From Alphaproteobacteria bacterium (lineage in GTDB: Bacteria > Pseudomonadota > Alphaproteobacteria > UBA2966), in NCBI GenBank assembly GCA_018650465.1, contig JABIFY010000146.1, positions 1 to 64,000 on the forward strand: a stretch of DNA of 64,000 nt, given 5' to 3'. Positions 24,668-33,926 of the stretch are shown here, one piece after another. The notes below the pieces were generated by a model that searched no databases, was not told the DNA's origin, and was given only the letters and a program-made list of their open reading frames with translations. Both the position numbers and the translations under genes were made by a program. Each line of letters opens with the position of its first letter. The first letter of the stretch is position 1.

Positions 24668-25846
24668 ATGCATCTATTTCCGGCAAGCACCGAGACCCAG
24701 GTTACGCTGGCGAACTGGCGTACATCCCCCTTTAATCAGTGGGCCTTTCAGCATGTGCGGGAAGTCGTGCCTTCTGCGGATATTGCGCACAACCCCGCAA
24801 ATGTATTTGCATTAGAGAGTGTCCCTGCTGATTTTTCCGGCCTGTCGCTGGACCGGGACGGGCAGTCGATTGACCTGCAAGGCTATCTGGAACAAACCGC
24901 AACGGACGGTTTTGTTGTCCTGCACAAGGGGCGCATCGTTTGCGAACACTATCGAAACGACATGACATCGACGACGCCGCATATCCTGATGTCGGTGTCC
25001 AAATCCATGTTGGGCCTGCTGGCTGGCATATTGATCGATAAACATATCCTGGATGATACAAAACAGGTGACGGTTTACCTACCGGAGCTGGCGGACACGG
25101 CCTATGCAGGGGCAACAATCAGACATCTGTTGGATATGCGCGCCGGAATCGAATTTGACGAAGATTATCTGATTACCTCAGGTCCGATCATTGATTACCG
25201 CAAGGCCACCAACTGGAACCCGCCTGAGCCAGGCGATAAACCGTCTGACCTGAGAAGTTTCTTCGAAAGTCTGAAAACATCGGATGGGCCGCACGGCGGG
25301 CGCTTTCACTATGTGTCGCCCAACACAGACATGCTGGCCTGGGTGATTGAACGGGCCGCCGGGCAGCGCTACGCCGATCTCATGAGTGAACACCTCTGGC
25401 AGCCTATGGGAGCCGGAACCAGCGCCTATATCACGGTCGACAGACTGGGTGCGCCAAGGGCCGCGGGGGGCATGTGCGTGACCACACGTGACCTGGCGCG
25501 GGTCGGGCAGTTGTTGAGCAACAACGGTCGGCACGGTGAAACCCAGGTTGTGCCCCAAGCCTGGATCAATGATCTTGAAACCGGCGGCGACCGTGATACC
25601 TGGCAGGCAGGCGATTTTGTCGACCATTTTCCCGGACTGGATATTCGATACCGCAGTAAATGGTATGCCTTACATGAACAAGACCCAATTCTGTTCTGCC
25701 TTGGCATCCACGGTCAGTACCTGTTTGTTGACCGCATCAATGATATCGTTGTAGCCAAGCATTCCTCACGAGGGACGCCATTGGAAGATGCCGATGAACA
25801 GCTGACAATTCAGGCCGTTCTGGCCATACGGGACTTGCTGACCTGA
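24668..25846 (+). CDS. serine hydrolase, beta-lactamase class C family
   Basis: A 392-residue penicillin-binding-protein-like serine hydrolase. The SxxK motif is SVSK (Ser109, Lys112) in ILMSVSKSMLGLLAG; the YxN-equivalent is YVSPNTDMLAWVIERAAG. A downstream HG element (LGIHGQYLFVDRINDIVVAKHSS) stands where KTG/HxG is found. Members include esterases, D-aminopeptidases and 6-aminohexanoate oligomer hydrolases. No signal peptide is visible, so it appears cytoplasmic. The ATG at 24668 follows a GTG at 24659; the exact start is uncertain by three codons. Confidence 0.88.
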   Translation: MHLFPASTETQVTLANWRTSPFNQWAFQHVREVVPSADIAHNPANVFALESVPADFSGLSLDRDGQSIDLQGYLEQTATDGFVVLHKGRIVCEHYRNDMTSTTPHILMSVSKSMLGLLAGILIDKHILDDTKQVTVYLPELADTAYAGATIRHLLDMRAGIEFDEDYLITSGPIIDYRKATNWNPPEPGDKPSDLRSFFESLKTSDGPHGGRFHYVSPNTDMLAWVIERAAGQRYADLMSEHLWQPMGAGTSAYITVDRLGAPRAAGGMCVTTRDLARVGQLLSNNGRHGETQVVPQAWINDLETGGDRDTWQAGDFVDHFPGLDIRYRSKWYALHEQDPILFCLGIHGQYLFVDRINDIVVAKHSSRGTPLEDADEQLTIQAVLAIRDLLT

Positions 25847-25858
25847 ACGCTCGTGGCG

Positions 25859-26080
25859 TTAACTCCGCTGCTGCCGGCTTCGATAAAGTTTTATCAACAA
25901 AATTGCCGCTGGCAATAGATGCCAAAAAACATCGAAGATGTCGACGGGTTTGGTGAGGGTGCCAGCCATCAGCATGGAGAATTTTTCCAGTAAATGGGGC
26001 TGGGGACTAAAGGGTGCCAACGCCATAAGTACAGTTACGGCGATCAGGCCGGCCAAGGGAATTTTGTCAATCAGGTTCAT
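25859..26080 (-). CDS. small two-helix membrane protein
   Basis: A 73-residue protein with two hydrophobic segments (IPLAGLIAVTVLMALAPF and FDVFWHLLPAAILLIKLY), a short loop (PQPHLLEKFSMLMAGTLTKP) and a basic end RSRQQRS. Inner-membrane location is likely; function unknown. It is convergent with the serine hydrolase gene, 12 bases apart. Confidence 0.65.
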   Translation of the reverse strand: MNLIDKIPLAGLIAVTVLMALAPFSPQPHLLEKFSMLMAGTLTKPVDIFDVFWHLLPAAILLIKLYRSRQQRS

Positions 26081-26137
26081 GCCGCATAGTTAGAAGAAAT
26101 TCTTTCTTTTCGCAAGGTGGTACCATTCGGGTATTGG

Positions 26138-26187
26138 TTGATCAGTGTTTGTGTCAGGTTGTATATTGATGAATTTGATTGATCAGT
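26138..26187. repeat. direct repeat TTGATCAGT
   Basis: Two copies of TTGATCAGT (26138-26146 and 26179-26187), 41 bases apart, each containing the palindrome TGATCA. The second ends 25 bases before the alcohol dehydrogenase ATG. They may be paired regulator half-sites spaced by about four helical turns. Confidence 0.35.
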
Positions 26188-26212
26188 AGAGCCACATAAT
26201 GGGAGTTAGAAC

Positions 26213-27217
26213 ATGCGTGCATATGAAATAACGGGGCCTGAAGGCGTTGATGCGCTGGCATTAACCGAGCGCACTCTGCCAGTTCCAGGTCCGGGTGAAG
26301 TCAGCGTCAAGATGCAGGCGAACTCCATTAATTATCGCGACCTGTCGACCATTGAAAGTCCGGTTGGGCGTGGCTTTGACTTTCCGCGTGTGCCCAATTC
26401 CGATGGGGCTGGAACAATTACGGCGCTGGGAACCGGTGTCACTGGATTGCAGGTCGGCGACCGGGTTGCCAGTTGTTTCATGCAGAACTGGCCCGCGGGC
26501 GGGATCACGTCAGGGGTGATGGCAACAGCCTTGGGCGGTGCTGTGGATGGAGTGCTGGCGGAAGAAGTTAACCTGGCTGCCGGGGGCGTCATTCATTTTC
26601 CCGACCATCTCAGCTTCCAGGAAGCGGCCTGCCTGCCTTGCGCCGGCCTGACCGCCTGGAATTGTTTGATGGTCCAGGGTGACATGAAGCCAGGTGATAC
26701 AATCCTGTTGCTTGGCACCGGTGGGGTCTCGATCTTTGGTCTTCAATTTGCTGCCATGTGCGGTGTGCGTGTGATCATTACCTCGTCATCAGATGCAAAA
26801 TTGGCACGGGCGAAAGAAATGGGGGCCTGGGCCACGATCAACTACCGGGACAATCCCGAATGGCAGGAAGAAGTGCTGCGCCTGACAGATGGCAAGGGCG
26901 TTGATATCGCTCTTGAGACAGGCGGCGGGGGCACTTTGCCGCGCACCATTGATGCGGTCCGGGTCGGTGGCACCATATCCCTGATTGGTGTGCTGACAGG
27001 TGGTGACATCAACCCCACTGCCGTCATGCGGAAATCTATTCGCCTGCAAGGCGTCTATGTCGGATCAAGCCAGATGTTCGCCGACATGAACGCCGCCATT
27101 TCAGCCAGCGGCCTGAAGCCGGTCATCAGCGATGACTTCAGCTTCGACAACGCCCGCGACGCCTACCACGCCATGCGCGCCGCCGGGCATTTTGGCAAGA
27201 TCGTTATTACGATGTAG
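26213..27217 (+). CDS. MDR-family NAD(P)-dependent alcohol dehydrogenase
   Basis: A 334-residue medium-chain dehydrogenase of the quinone-reductase-like, zinc-free branch. It has a GroES-like N-terminal domain (ANSINYRDLSTIESPVGRGFDFPRVPNSDGAGTI, where the zinc Cys is absent) and LPCAGLTAWNCL. The Rossmann motif is LLGTGGVSIFGLQFA with the following acidic/small strand end IITSSSDAKLARAKEMGAWATINY, and GGGGTLPRTIDAVRVGG follows. It reduces or oxidises a carbonyl or enone with NAD(P)H. It stands alone behind a 132-base upstream region with a direct repeat. Confidence 0.9.
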   Translation: MRAYEITGPEGVDALALTERTLPVPGPGEVSVKMQANSINYRDLSTIESPVGRGFDFPRVPNSDGAGTITALGTGVTGLQVGDRVASCFMQNWPAGGITSGVMATALGGAVDGVLAEEVNLAAGGVIHFPDHLSFQEAACLPCAGLTAWNCLMVQGDMKPGDTILLLGTGGVSIFGLQFAAMCGVRVIITSSSDAKLARAKEMGAWATINYRDNPEWQEEVLRLTDGKGVDIALETGGGGTLPRTIDAVRVGGTISLIGVLTGGDINPTAVMRKSIRLQGVYVGSSQMFADMNAAISASGLKPVISDDFSFDNARDAYHAMRAAGHFGKIVITM

Positions 27218-27227
27218 GTGCGGGCCT

Positions 27228-28036
27228 TTAATTCACTTTCCGCCACGCTTCCGCGATACAGGATTTGATTCCCTGTATTGATTGAATGGTTATGGAGCAG
27301 TTTTTGATCATGCCCCTGAGCCACTTCCCGTTGCTGTTGTCGCAGGAATCGGAAATGCGCCTTGTGCAATTATCAAAGTTTGCCGCGGCCTGATTGGCAT
27401 AGCTCAGGAAAGATGCGGAATTATCAAGACCATAACCGACATCGCTGATAACAGCTTTGCCGCAGGTCGAACAATTCAGACTGCCAGACATTCGCGACTG
27501 TGCCAAAGCGAGATTTTTCTTCTTTGTTTCTCTTCTATTGGCGGGGGCATCGCGCAGGGCACGATCAAAAAACAGGAAGGCACTGTCATAATCCCCGATG
27601 TCGTAGCGGTCCACACCCAGTTTATTGATGGCGTTGCTGTGGTTGCTGCGTGCGGTTCTGTTGTTCGGTTTTCAACAAGGGCTGAATGGTACAGATCAGC
27701 CGCATTGGCAAAATCTCCCCGGTCCCAGGCATGGTTCCCGGCGGTCACCAAGCCGCTGGAATTGCTTTTACTGATCGCGGCGTCACTGTTTTGATAGGCA
27801 GTTGCGCAACCTGCGCCTCCGCCACCTCCACCACCGCCACCGCTGCCACAACGGAAATTTCTGCCGCTGTTATCGGAACACCATCCAGTTGATTTTCCGG
27901 CGACACTCAAGGCATCGCTCGCTGGCCATAAGGCAAGTGACATGGGGACCAGCACGATCAGTGCAGAACCCAGCAATTTTATTGCGCGTGATAGAATTGG
28001 GCGGGGTAGAGAGAAATATCTTGCTGTGTGTTTCAT
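27228..28036 (-). pseudogene. frameshifted exported TPR protein gene
   Basis: Two overlapping frames read as one protein. The first (from ATG at 28036) has an N-terminal hydrophobic export segment (IKLLGSALIVLVPMSLALW), a run of nine glycines after CGSG, and a first TPR-like helix pair (AGNHAWDRGDFANAADLYHSALVENR). The second, continuing from about 27650, reads SNAINKLGVDRYDIGDYDSAFLFFDRALRDAP, a second TPR, then a Cys-rich tail to 27228. The frame must change near 27645-27660 (gaaccgcacgc on the coding strand). A single-base indel in the genome, a sequencing error or recoding would all explain it. Confidence 0.7.
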
Positions 28037-28157
28037 AAGCCTTCCGATCTTTGAAAAATCGATGACCGCGTAAACTTGCTCAGCTTTGTATTACGGCCCC
28101 AATCCTATCAGAAAATGCCTTCCTCGGAAGAAAAAGTTTCGACTGCCTGGACCCAGC

Positions 28158-30500
28158 CTACTTCATCTTTGCCCGGTTAAAGGCTTCGGCCAGTGCCGTC
28201 AGGCCGGTTTCCTGTTGGGGTTTTGGCTTGGCGCGCTTTTGTTGAGGCTTGCCACCTGATTTGTTGTTTTCCTGCCGGGCGGGTTTGGGGTTTGCGTGTT
28301 TGGCGGGCTTTGTAGCGTGGCCTTCGCCGGATTTCATGGTCAGGGAAATGCGTTTGCGGGGCAGGTCGATTTCCTGGACGGTGACTTTTACCACGTCGCC
28401 TGGTTTAACGACCTCGCGCGGGTCCTTGACGAAGGTGCCGGATAGTTGGGAGATGTGGACCAGGCCATCCTGGTGGACGCCCACATCCACGAAAGCACCG
28501 AAGTTGGCCACGTTGGTGACAACGCCTTCCAGGATCATGCCGGGCTTGAGGTCTGAAACCTTTTCTACGCCATCCTTGAATTCAGCCGTCTTGAATTCCG
28601 GGCGTGGATCGCGGCCTGGTTTTTTCAATTCTTCAATGATGTCCAGGATCGTTGCTTCGCCATAGATATCGTCGACAAAGTCGCTTTGAACGATCTCGCC
28701 CAGCTTACCCTTGTTGCCAATCAGCTCCCGGATATCCATTTTGGTGGACCCCAGAATACGTTCAACAAGGGGGTAGGATTCGGGATGCACCGAGGACCGG
28801 TCCAGAGGATTGTCGCCTTCCATGACGCGCAGGAAACCCGCACATTGTTCAAAGGTTTTGTCACCCAACATAGAAACTTTTTTCAGGTCTTCACGGCTGG
28901 CAAAGGCGCCGTGGGTATCGCGGTAGTCAACAATGTTGCGGGCCTGTGCTTCGCCCAAGCCAGACACACGGGCCAACAGGGGAGACGAAGCCATGTTCAA
29001 GTCAACGCCCACTGCATTCACGCAATCCTCGACAACGCCATTCAGGGCACGCTCCAGGTGGAATTCCGACAGGTCGTGCTGGTATTGGCCAACGCCGATG
29101 GCTTTGGGGTCAATTTTCACCAGTTCGGCCAGCGGGTCCTGCAGCCTGCGGCCAATGGAAGCCGCACCACGCAGGGTGACATCAATATCGGGCATTTCTT
29201 TTGAGGCATATTCCGAGGCGGAATAAATCGAGGCACCTGCTTCGGAAACCATGATCTTGGTCAGTTTCAGGTCCGGGTACTTTTTGATAATTTCAGCGGC
29301 CAGCTGATCTGTTTCACGTGAAGCGGTGCCGTTGCCAATGGAGATCAGTTCGGCCTTGTGGCGCATAGCCAGGCCGGAGATTGTGGCGATGGATTCGTCC
29401 CACTGCTTTTGTGGCTGATGGGGGTAGATAACGGCTGTATCGACCAGTTTGCCCGTGGCGTCGACAACGGCGACCTTGACGCCTGTACGAAAGCCAGGAT
29501 CAAGAGCGATGGTGGTGCGGGCACCCGCAGGGGCTGCCAGCAGCAAGTCGCGCAGGTTGCCGGCAAAAACCCGAATACCTTCTTCTTCGGCGGCATTCCA
29601 CAAACGGGTCATCAATTCCAGCTCAATATGCAAGGCGATTTTAACGCGCCAGGCCCAGCCCGCAACTTTCATTAACCAGGCATCTGCCGGGCGGCCCTGA
29701 TCTGATATGGAAAACTGATTGGCAATGCGGGATTCGCAAGGGTGGGGGCGGGGCGGGGTATCAGGATCACCCACCGCCATGGTTACGCGCAAGATTTCTT
29801 CTTTACGTCCGCGAAATACGGCCAGTGCCCGGTGTGATGGAACCTTGGCAATGGCCTCGGCATAGTCAAAATAATCCTTGAACTTGGCCCCGTCATTTTC
29901 CTTGCCTTCCAGAACGCGAGAAACAAGCTTGGCATTTTCCCACATATAGTCCCGTAAACCGCCGACAAGTTGCGCATCCTCCGAAAACTGTTCGACCAGG
30001 ATGTGGCGGGCACCCTCCAGGGCGGCAGTGGCGTCCGCAACAATGGTATCGTCTTCAGCATCAGGCCGCAGATACTTCAGGGCTTCGACGTCGGGATCAA
30101 GGGTTGGGTTGGCCAGCAAGCCAAGGGCCAAAGGCTCCAGGCCCGCCTCACGGGCGATCATGGCCTTGGTGCGGCGCTTTGGCTTATAGGGCAGGTAAAG
30201 GTCTTCCAGGCGTGCCTTGTTGTCGGCGGTTAGAATGGCCGTCCGCAAGTCGTCGGTCATTTTGTCCTGATCTTCGATGCTGGAAATGATGGCGGCCCGG
30301 CGTTTTTCAAGCTCTCGTAGATAGCGCAGGCGCTCTTCCAGGGACCTGAGCTGGATATCATCCAGGCCACCGGTGATTTCCTTGCGATATCGGGCAACAA
30401 AAGGCACCGTGGCACCGTCATCCAGCAGTTCAATGGCGGCGATGACTTGTGTTTCCTTGACGTTCAGTTCATCGGCAATAGTTGCGGAAATCGGTTTCAT
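28158..30500 (-). CDS. tex: Tex family S1 RNA-binding protein
   Basis: A 780-residue Tex protein, a transcription-associated nucleic-acid-binding factor related to eukaryotic Spt6. The order of parts is standard: an N-terminal helical region ([29 protein letters not shown]), a YqgF/RNase-H-like core ([19 protein letters not shown]), helix-hairpin-helix repeats ([26 protein letters not shown]) and a C-terminal S1 domain ([34 protein letters not shown]). A Lys/Pro/Gln-rich tail after S1 is longer than usual. The start at 30500 ([13 protein letters not shown]) matches the family; the frame is open 20 codons further. Confidence 0.95.
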   Translation of the reverse strand: MKPISATIADELNVKETQVIAAIELLDDGATVPFVARYRKEITGGLDDIQLRSLEERLRYLRELEKRRAAIISSIEDQDKMTDDLRTAILTADNKARLEDLYLPYKPKRRTKAMIAREAGLEPLALGLLANPTLDPDVEALKYLRPDAEDDTIVADATAALEGARHILVEQFSEDAQLVGGLRDYMWENAKLVSRVLEGKENDGAKFKDYFDYAEAIAKVPSHRALAVFRGRKEEILRVTMAVGDPDTPPRPHPCESRIANQFSISDQGRPADAWLMKVAGWAWRVKIALHIELELMTRLWNAAEEEGIRVFAGNLRDLLLAAPAGARTTIALDPGFRTGVKVAVVDATGKLVDTAVIYPHQPQKQWDESIATISGLAMRHKAELISIGNGTASRETDQLAAEIIKKYPDLKLTKIMVSEAGASIYSASEYASKEMPDIDVTLRGAASIGRRLQDPLAELVKIDPKAIGVGQYQHDLSEFHLERALNGVVEDCVNAVGVDLNMASSPLLARVSGLGEAQARNIVDYRDTHGAFASREDLKKVSMLGDKTFEQCAGFLRVMEGDNPLDRSSVHPESYPLVERILGSTKMDIRELIGNKGKLGEIVQSDFVDDIYGEATILDIIEELKKPGRDPRPEFKTAEFKDGVEKVSDLKPGMILEGVVTNVANFGAFVDVGVHQDGLVHISQLSGTFVKDPREVVKPGDVVKVTVQEIDLPRKRISLTMKSGEGHATKPAKHANPKPARQENNKSGGKPQQKRAKPKPQQETGLTALAEAFNRAKMK

Positions 30501-30620
30501 CAGTGGCCTCGTCAAGATTTCAGGAGCGCTGTTTTTACGCGCCGTTTGAGCCTCCTGCAACAGGCGAAGTAAATGTATTTTCAGGAAATTTCAAAACCTC
30601 TGAAAAGCCTTGAATTCGCG

Positions 30621-31376
30621 CTAACGATACTGATTGAGAATTTCTTGCCAGCGCTCGCTGTGCTTCAATTTCGCCAATGCCTCATTAAAAGCATCGACTT
30701 GAGGCAGCCATTTTTTTGACAGGAGAATGACCCTGTATTGGACTTCGTCAAACCCCGGAGACACAAAACGCAGAGGCGCAGAAAACTTCAGACCCTCTTT
30801 GCGAATTATCCACTTGGCTACATTCTGATCAATGATGCCCAAATCAACATGTTTTCTCTCGACCATGCGCAGCAGGTTTTCAAACTTGTTGGCCTTATGC
30901 GACGTAACTTCACCATTGGTGATGAGCGGGTCCAGTGAGGGATACTTGTAATCTGCCCTGACCACGATGGACTTACCTTTCAAATCAGCAGTCTGTCTGA
31001 CCCGCAAGTTACTGTCTGCTCGCATGACGATGTTGTCGGAGACCAGAATGATGCCGTTTGTCCAGACATACCTGGAGACATCGTCTTCCCACTCAATGGC
31101 GGAAAAGATGGCATCAAGCTTACCTTTTGCCATCATTTTTCGTAGTCTCTTTCGCGGCAGGTTCACCTCAGTGATACGAATGCCGGACATTTTTGCTATT
31201 TCAGAGAAGGCATCTCCGACAATTCCGAGCGTGCCATCATCCCCCTTCACCAGGTAGGGCGGGTATTCCTCGGTCGGGATACCAAACCGCAATGGCAATT
31301 CTTCAGCTGCCACTGGAACGGGTTGGATCAGGGTAAATACCAACGCCACCAAGGCGACGAAGTACCCATTTATCAT
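30621..31376 (-). CDS. periplasmic amino-acid-type binding protein
   Basis: A 251-residue exported protein of the SBP_bac_3 (glutamine/histidine-binding) family. A signal peptide is seen (MINGYFVALVALVFTLIQPVPVAAEE), then RFGIPTEEYPPYLV, GDAFSEIAKMSGIRITEV, MAKGKLDAIFSAIEWEDDVSRYVWTNGIIL and LKGKSIVVRADYKY, in family order. No transporter permease or ATPase is adjacent, so it may be a stand-alone periplasmic sensor or serve a remote importer. The ATG at 31376 gives a proper signal peptide; the frame extends to a TTG at 31433. Confidence 0.85.
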   Translation of the reverse strand: MINGYFVALVALVFTLIQPVPVAAEELPLRFGIPTEEYPPYLVKGDDGTLGIVGDAFSEIAKMSGIRITEVNLPRKRLRKMMAKGKLDAIFSAIEWEDDVSRYVWTNGIILVSDNIVMRADSNLRVRQTADLKGKSIVVRADYKYPSLDPLITNGEVTSHKANKFENLLRMVERKHVDLGIIDQNVAKWIIRKEGLKFSAPLRFVSPGFDEVQYRVILLSKKWLPQVDAFNEALAKLKHSERWQEILNQYR

Positions 31377-31506
31377 TGTATTTACCAAAGTTTTATCCAC
31401 TGAAGATACTCTGCTGACTCTGACTCTATTCAACTATTTCAGTATCTAGGGCCAAAACAGTATGTGTCCAGCAAATAATTAGCGGATTGACTATCAAAAG
31501 TTGATT

Positions 31507-32583
31507 TTATACCTCAACAAATCCCTTCCAACCTGACATATAGACCAAAAAGTCTTCACCAAGGCCCTGGGACCGCAAATAGTCGGCTGAGACCGGTAAT
31601 TTAACTGCCGTGAAATCAGGGTCCTTTTCAACCTGGACCGGGAAATCATGATGCAGGATGGCAGCCCGGCCAATCAGGACAAAATCGACACCCTGGGCGA
31701 GGCATTCAGCTGCTGCCGGACCGGAATTAATTTTACCGGCGACACCCAGTTTGACATTCCCCCGATCCAGATCGGCGAAGTATGACAACAGGGAACGGCC
31801 CTTGAATTCCTCTTCCTCCGGTTCCTTGAAGACATCCCATAGGGACATATCAAGGAAATCTATTTTTGCCTCGGACATCAATCTTTGGGCGACTTCGCGG
31901 ATGTCAGCCAGGCGCTGTCCAAAGCGCTCCGGCGACAGCCTGACGCCGATGTTAAAGTCTGCCCGGCAACGATCCCGTACGCCCTGGATGATATCGAACA
32001 ACAGCCGGCTACGGTTTTCCAGGCTGCCGCCATACTCATCGTTGCGCTGATTGATATCGGGGCTGAGAAACTGACCGATGATGTAGCCGTGGGCACCGTG
32101 GATTTCGACGCCATCAAATCCCGCCAGTTCGGCACGTTTGGCGGCAAGGATAAAGTCTTCGGTCAAAGCCTCGACCTCAGATTTCGACAAGGCGCGGGCA
32201 CCGGTTTCTTCATCATCGGAGGGGCAAACCGGTGCCTCGCCAATCAGATCTTTGGGTGATCGATTGCCGGCATGATGTAATTGAACAATGGAGACACTGT
32301 CCTGATCCCTGATCGCAGCGGCCACGCGGGTCAGGCCTTCGACATGATCATCGGAGAAAACGCCCAGCTGACCGGGAAAACCCTGCCCAACGGCTTGCAC
32401 ATGAGAGGCACAGGTCATGGTCAGACCAAACCCGCCTTTCGCGCGCATGTCTAACCAGTTCAATTCGTCGTCAGACAAACGACCATCCACGTGGCTTTGG
32501 GTGTTGGTCAACGGTGCCAGCATGAAACGGTTTTTCATGTCGGGACCGTGGTTAAAGGACAAGGGGGTAAACAGGGACGGCAT
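31507..32583 (-). CDS. Old Yellow Enzyme-type NADH:flavin oxidoreductase
   Basis: A 358-residue FMN TIM-barrel ene-reductase family member. Motifs are KNRFMLAPLTNTQS at the N-terminus (FMN contact), IVQLHHAGNRSP with the substrate-binding His pair region, FDGVEIHGAHGYIIGQFLSPDINQRNDEYGGSLENRSRLLFDII, the hallmark segment, and FVLIGRAAILHHDFP. Probable activity is reduction of activated alkenes or nitro groups with NAD(P)H. GGAG lies 11 bases before the ATG, inside an unusual C-rich leader that contains a tandem repeat. Divergent from the glyoxalase gene. Confidence 0.92.
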   Translation of the reverse strand: MPSLFTPLSFNHGPDMKNRFMLAPLTNTQSHVDGRLSDDELNWLDMRAKGGFGLTMTCASHVQAVGQGFPGQLGVFSDDHVEGLTRVAAAIRDQDSVSIVQLHHAGNRSPKDLIGEAPVCPSDDEETGARALSKSEVEALTEDFILAAKRAELAGFDGVEIHGAHGYIIGQFLSPDINQRNDEYGGSLENRSRLLFDIIQGVRDRCRADFNIGVRLSPERFGQRLADIREVAQRLMSEAKIDFLDMSLWDVFKEPEEEEFKGRSLLSYFADLDRGNVKLGVAGKINSGPAAAECLAQGVDFVLIGRAAILHHDFPVQVEKDPDFTAVKLPVSADYLRSQGLGEDFLVYMSGWKGFVEV

Positions 32584-32597
32584 ACAAATATTCTCCA

Positions 32598-32633
32598 GGG
32601 GGGATTTCGGGGGGAGGGGATTTCGGGAGGGGG
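32598..32633 (+). repeat. G-tract repeat, G-quadruplex-like
   Basis: Five runs of three to six G (32598, 32609, 32616, 32625, 32629) separated by one to five bases, built from an imperfect repeated unit GGGGATTTCGGG. It satisfies the usual pattern for a four-stranded G structure on the + strand. It lies 15-50 bases before the Old Yellow Enzyme ATG, on the template strand of that gene. Confidence 0.6.
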
Positions 32634-32774
32634 AATTTCGGACGGGATTTTACGTCAGGTGAGCGGCAGAGGAAACCTCGATTTTGAAAAAGCAGGATTG
32701 TTCATAGCGACAGCATGTCGGAAATAAAAATACAGTCTCGTAAATATGATCGCACAGCCCTATAAACAAGGGCC

Positions 32775-33137
32775 ATGAAACTTGATCACATCAATATTCG
32801 CACCAGCGACCTGGAAGGGGTGAAAGATACCTTCATACGTCTTCTGGGGCTTGAGGTTGGCGACCGGCCACCGTTCTCTTTCCCCGGATACTGGCTCTGG
32901 GGCAACGGACACCCCATCGTTCACCTGACTGTCGAGGATGGCGAGCCGGGACCAGATACAGGGGCATTGAACCACGTGGCCTTTTGGGGAGAAGACTATG
33001 ACGGTCTCGTCTTGCGCCTTACGGAAGACGGTATCGCTTATGATGATCGTGTCGTGCCGGGCTCAGGGGTGCGGCAGGTGTTTTTCAAAATTCACCATCA
33101 CATCATGATCGAAGTCGGTTTCGATCCCGCTGCCTGA
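32775..33137 (+). CDS. VOC/glyoxalase-fold protein
   Basis: A 120-residue single VOC domain: MKLDHINIRTSDLEGVKDTFIRLLGLEVGDRPPF, then GYWLWGNGHPIVHL, ALNHVAFWGEDYDGL and VFFKIHHHIMIEVGFDP. Possible metal ligands are His5, the His of PIVHL, His of LNHVAF and the terminal Glu of IMIEVG, matching the 2-His/Glu layout of metal-dependent VOC enzymes. Reaction unknown (glyoxalase, dioxygenase or resistance type). Convergent with the ABC-2 permease gene, 6 bases apart. Confidence 0.85.
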   Translation: MKLDHINIRTSDLEGVKDTFIRLLGLEVGDRPPFSFPGYWLWGNGHPIVHLTVEDGEPGPDTGALNHVAFWGEDYDGLVLRLTEDGIAYDDRVVPGSGVRQVFFKIHHHIMIEVGFDPAA

Positions 33138-33143
33138 TATCAC

Positions 33144-33926
33144 TTAATCAAACAGTTTTTGGCGCATTTTGCGGTGGGCGAAAATGAAGGCCGCGATACT
33201 CAAGCCAATGAGGTAGGCGGTGTGGAGTGAGGCCATTGTCATGTCCAGAGGCAGGCCCGTACACAGGGGCCGGATAATGGCAATGATATGCGTCATGGGC
33301 AGCAACCAGGCAATGACCTGAACGGCTTCCGGGAAACGTGAGATTTCGAAGAATACACCACAAAAGACGAACATCGGTGTCACCCAGAAGGTGAAAAAAT
33401 AACTGAAAAATTCATAACCGCTGGCATAGGCCGTTGCCGCCAACCCAACGCACGAGAAACACACAGCCGACAGGAAGATGATTGGCAGGGCCAGCAAGGC
33501 ACCGCCTGGGGACGGGACACCGCCCCACAACCAGCCAACAATCAAAACGCTGAGGGCTGAAATCATTGCCTTGCAGGATGCCCAGAGAATTTCACCCATC
33601 AGCAATTCACGCAAAGATACCGGGGTCGCCAACACAGCATCCCAGTTTTTTAACAGAAAATATCTTGTGAAGGAGCCAATGGTGGTCTCGAAACTGGCGG
33701 CAAACATGGCGGCATAAGCAATCATGCCTGGCACAATGAAGCTCATGTAATCTATGCCGTCCATGGTGTCGATGAAGCGCCCGAGACCAAAGCCAAAGGC
33801 AAACAGAAACAACACCGGATTGCCGACATTGGTCACCATGGCGGGCCAGATCATTTTTCGCCAAACGATGTACTGGCGATAAGTAACGGCCAGAATATGT
33901 TTCATTCCCAAAGGCCGCGTCTGCAT
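33144..33926 (-). CDS. ABC-2 type transporter permease (NodJ-like)
   Basis: A 260-residue inner-membrane permease of the ABC-2 family with about six hydrophobic segments. NodJ-type features are YIVWRKMIWPAMVTNVGNPVLFLFAFGFGLG at the start, IDYMSFIVPGMIAYAAMFAASFETTIGSFTR, and WDAVLATPVSLRELLMGEILWA, the conserved cytoplasmic coupling segment. FCGVFFEISRFPEAVQVIAWLLPMTHIIAIIRPL comes near the end. It overlaps the ATPase gene by one base, so they are translated together as an exporter. NodIJ exports lipo-oligosaccharide, but homologues are common outside rhizobia and the cargo here is unknown. Confidence 0.92.
   Translation of the reverse strand: MQTRPLGMKHILAVTYRQYIVWRKMIWPAMVTNVGNPVLFLFAFGFGLGRFIDTMDGIDYMSFIVPGMIAYAAMFAASFETTIGSFTRYFLLKNWDAVLATPVSLRELLMGEILWASCKAMISALSVLIVGWLWGGVPSPGGALLALPIIFLSAVCFSCVGLAATAYASGYEFFSYFFTFWVTPMFVFCGVFFEISRFPEAVQVIAWLLPMTHIIAIIRPLCTGLPLDMTMASLHTAYLIGLSIAAFIFAHRKMRQKLFD

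Noticed and set aside
27256-27278. Inverted repeat ATACAGG...CCTGTAT
   Set aside because: It lies inside the 3' part of the frameshifted TPR gene and differs from the GntR operator; likely chance.
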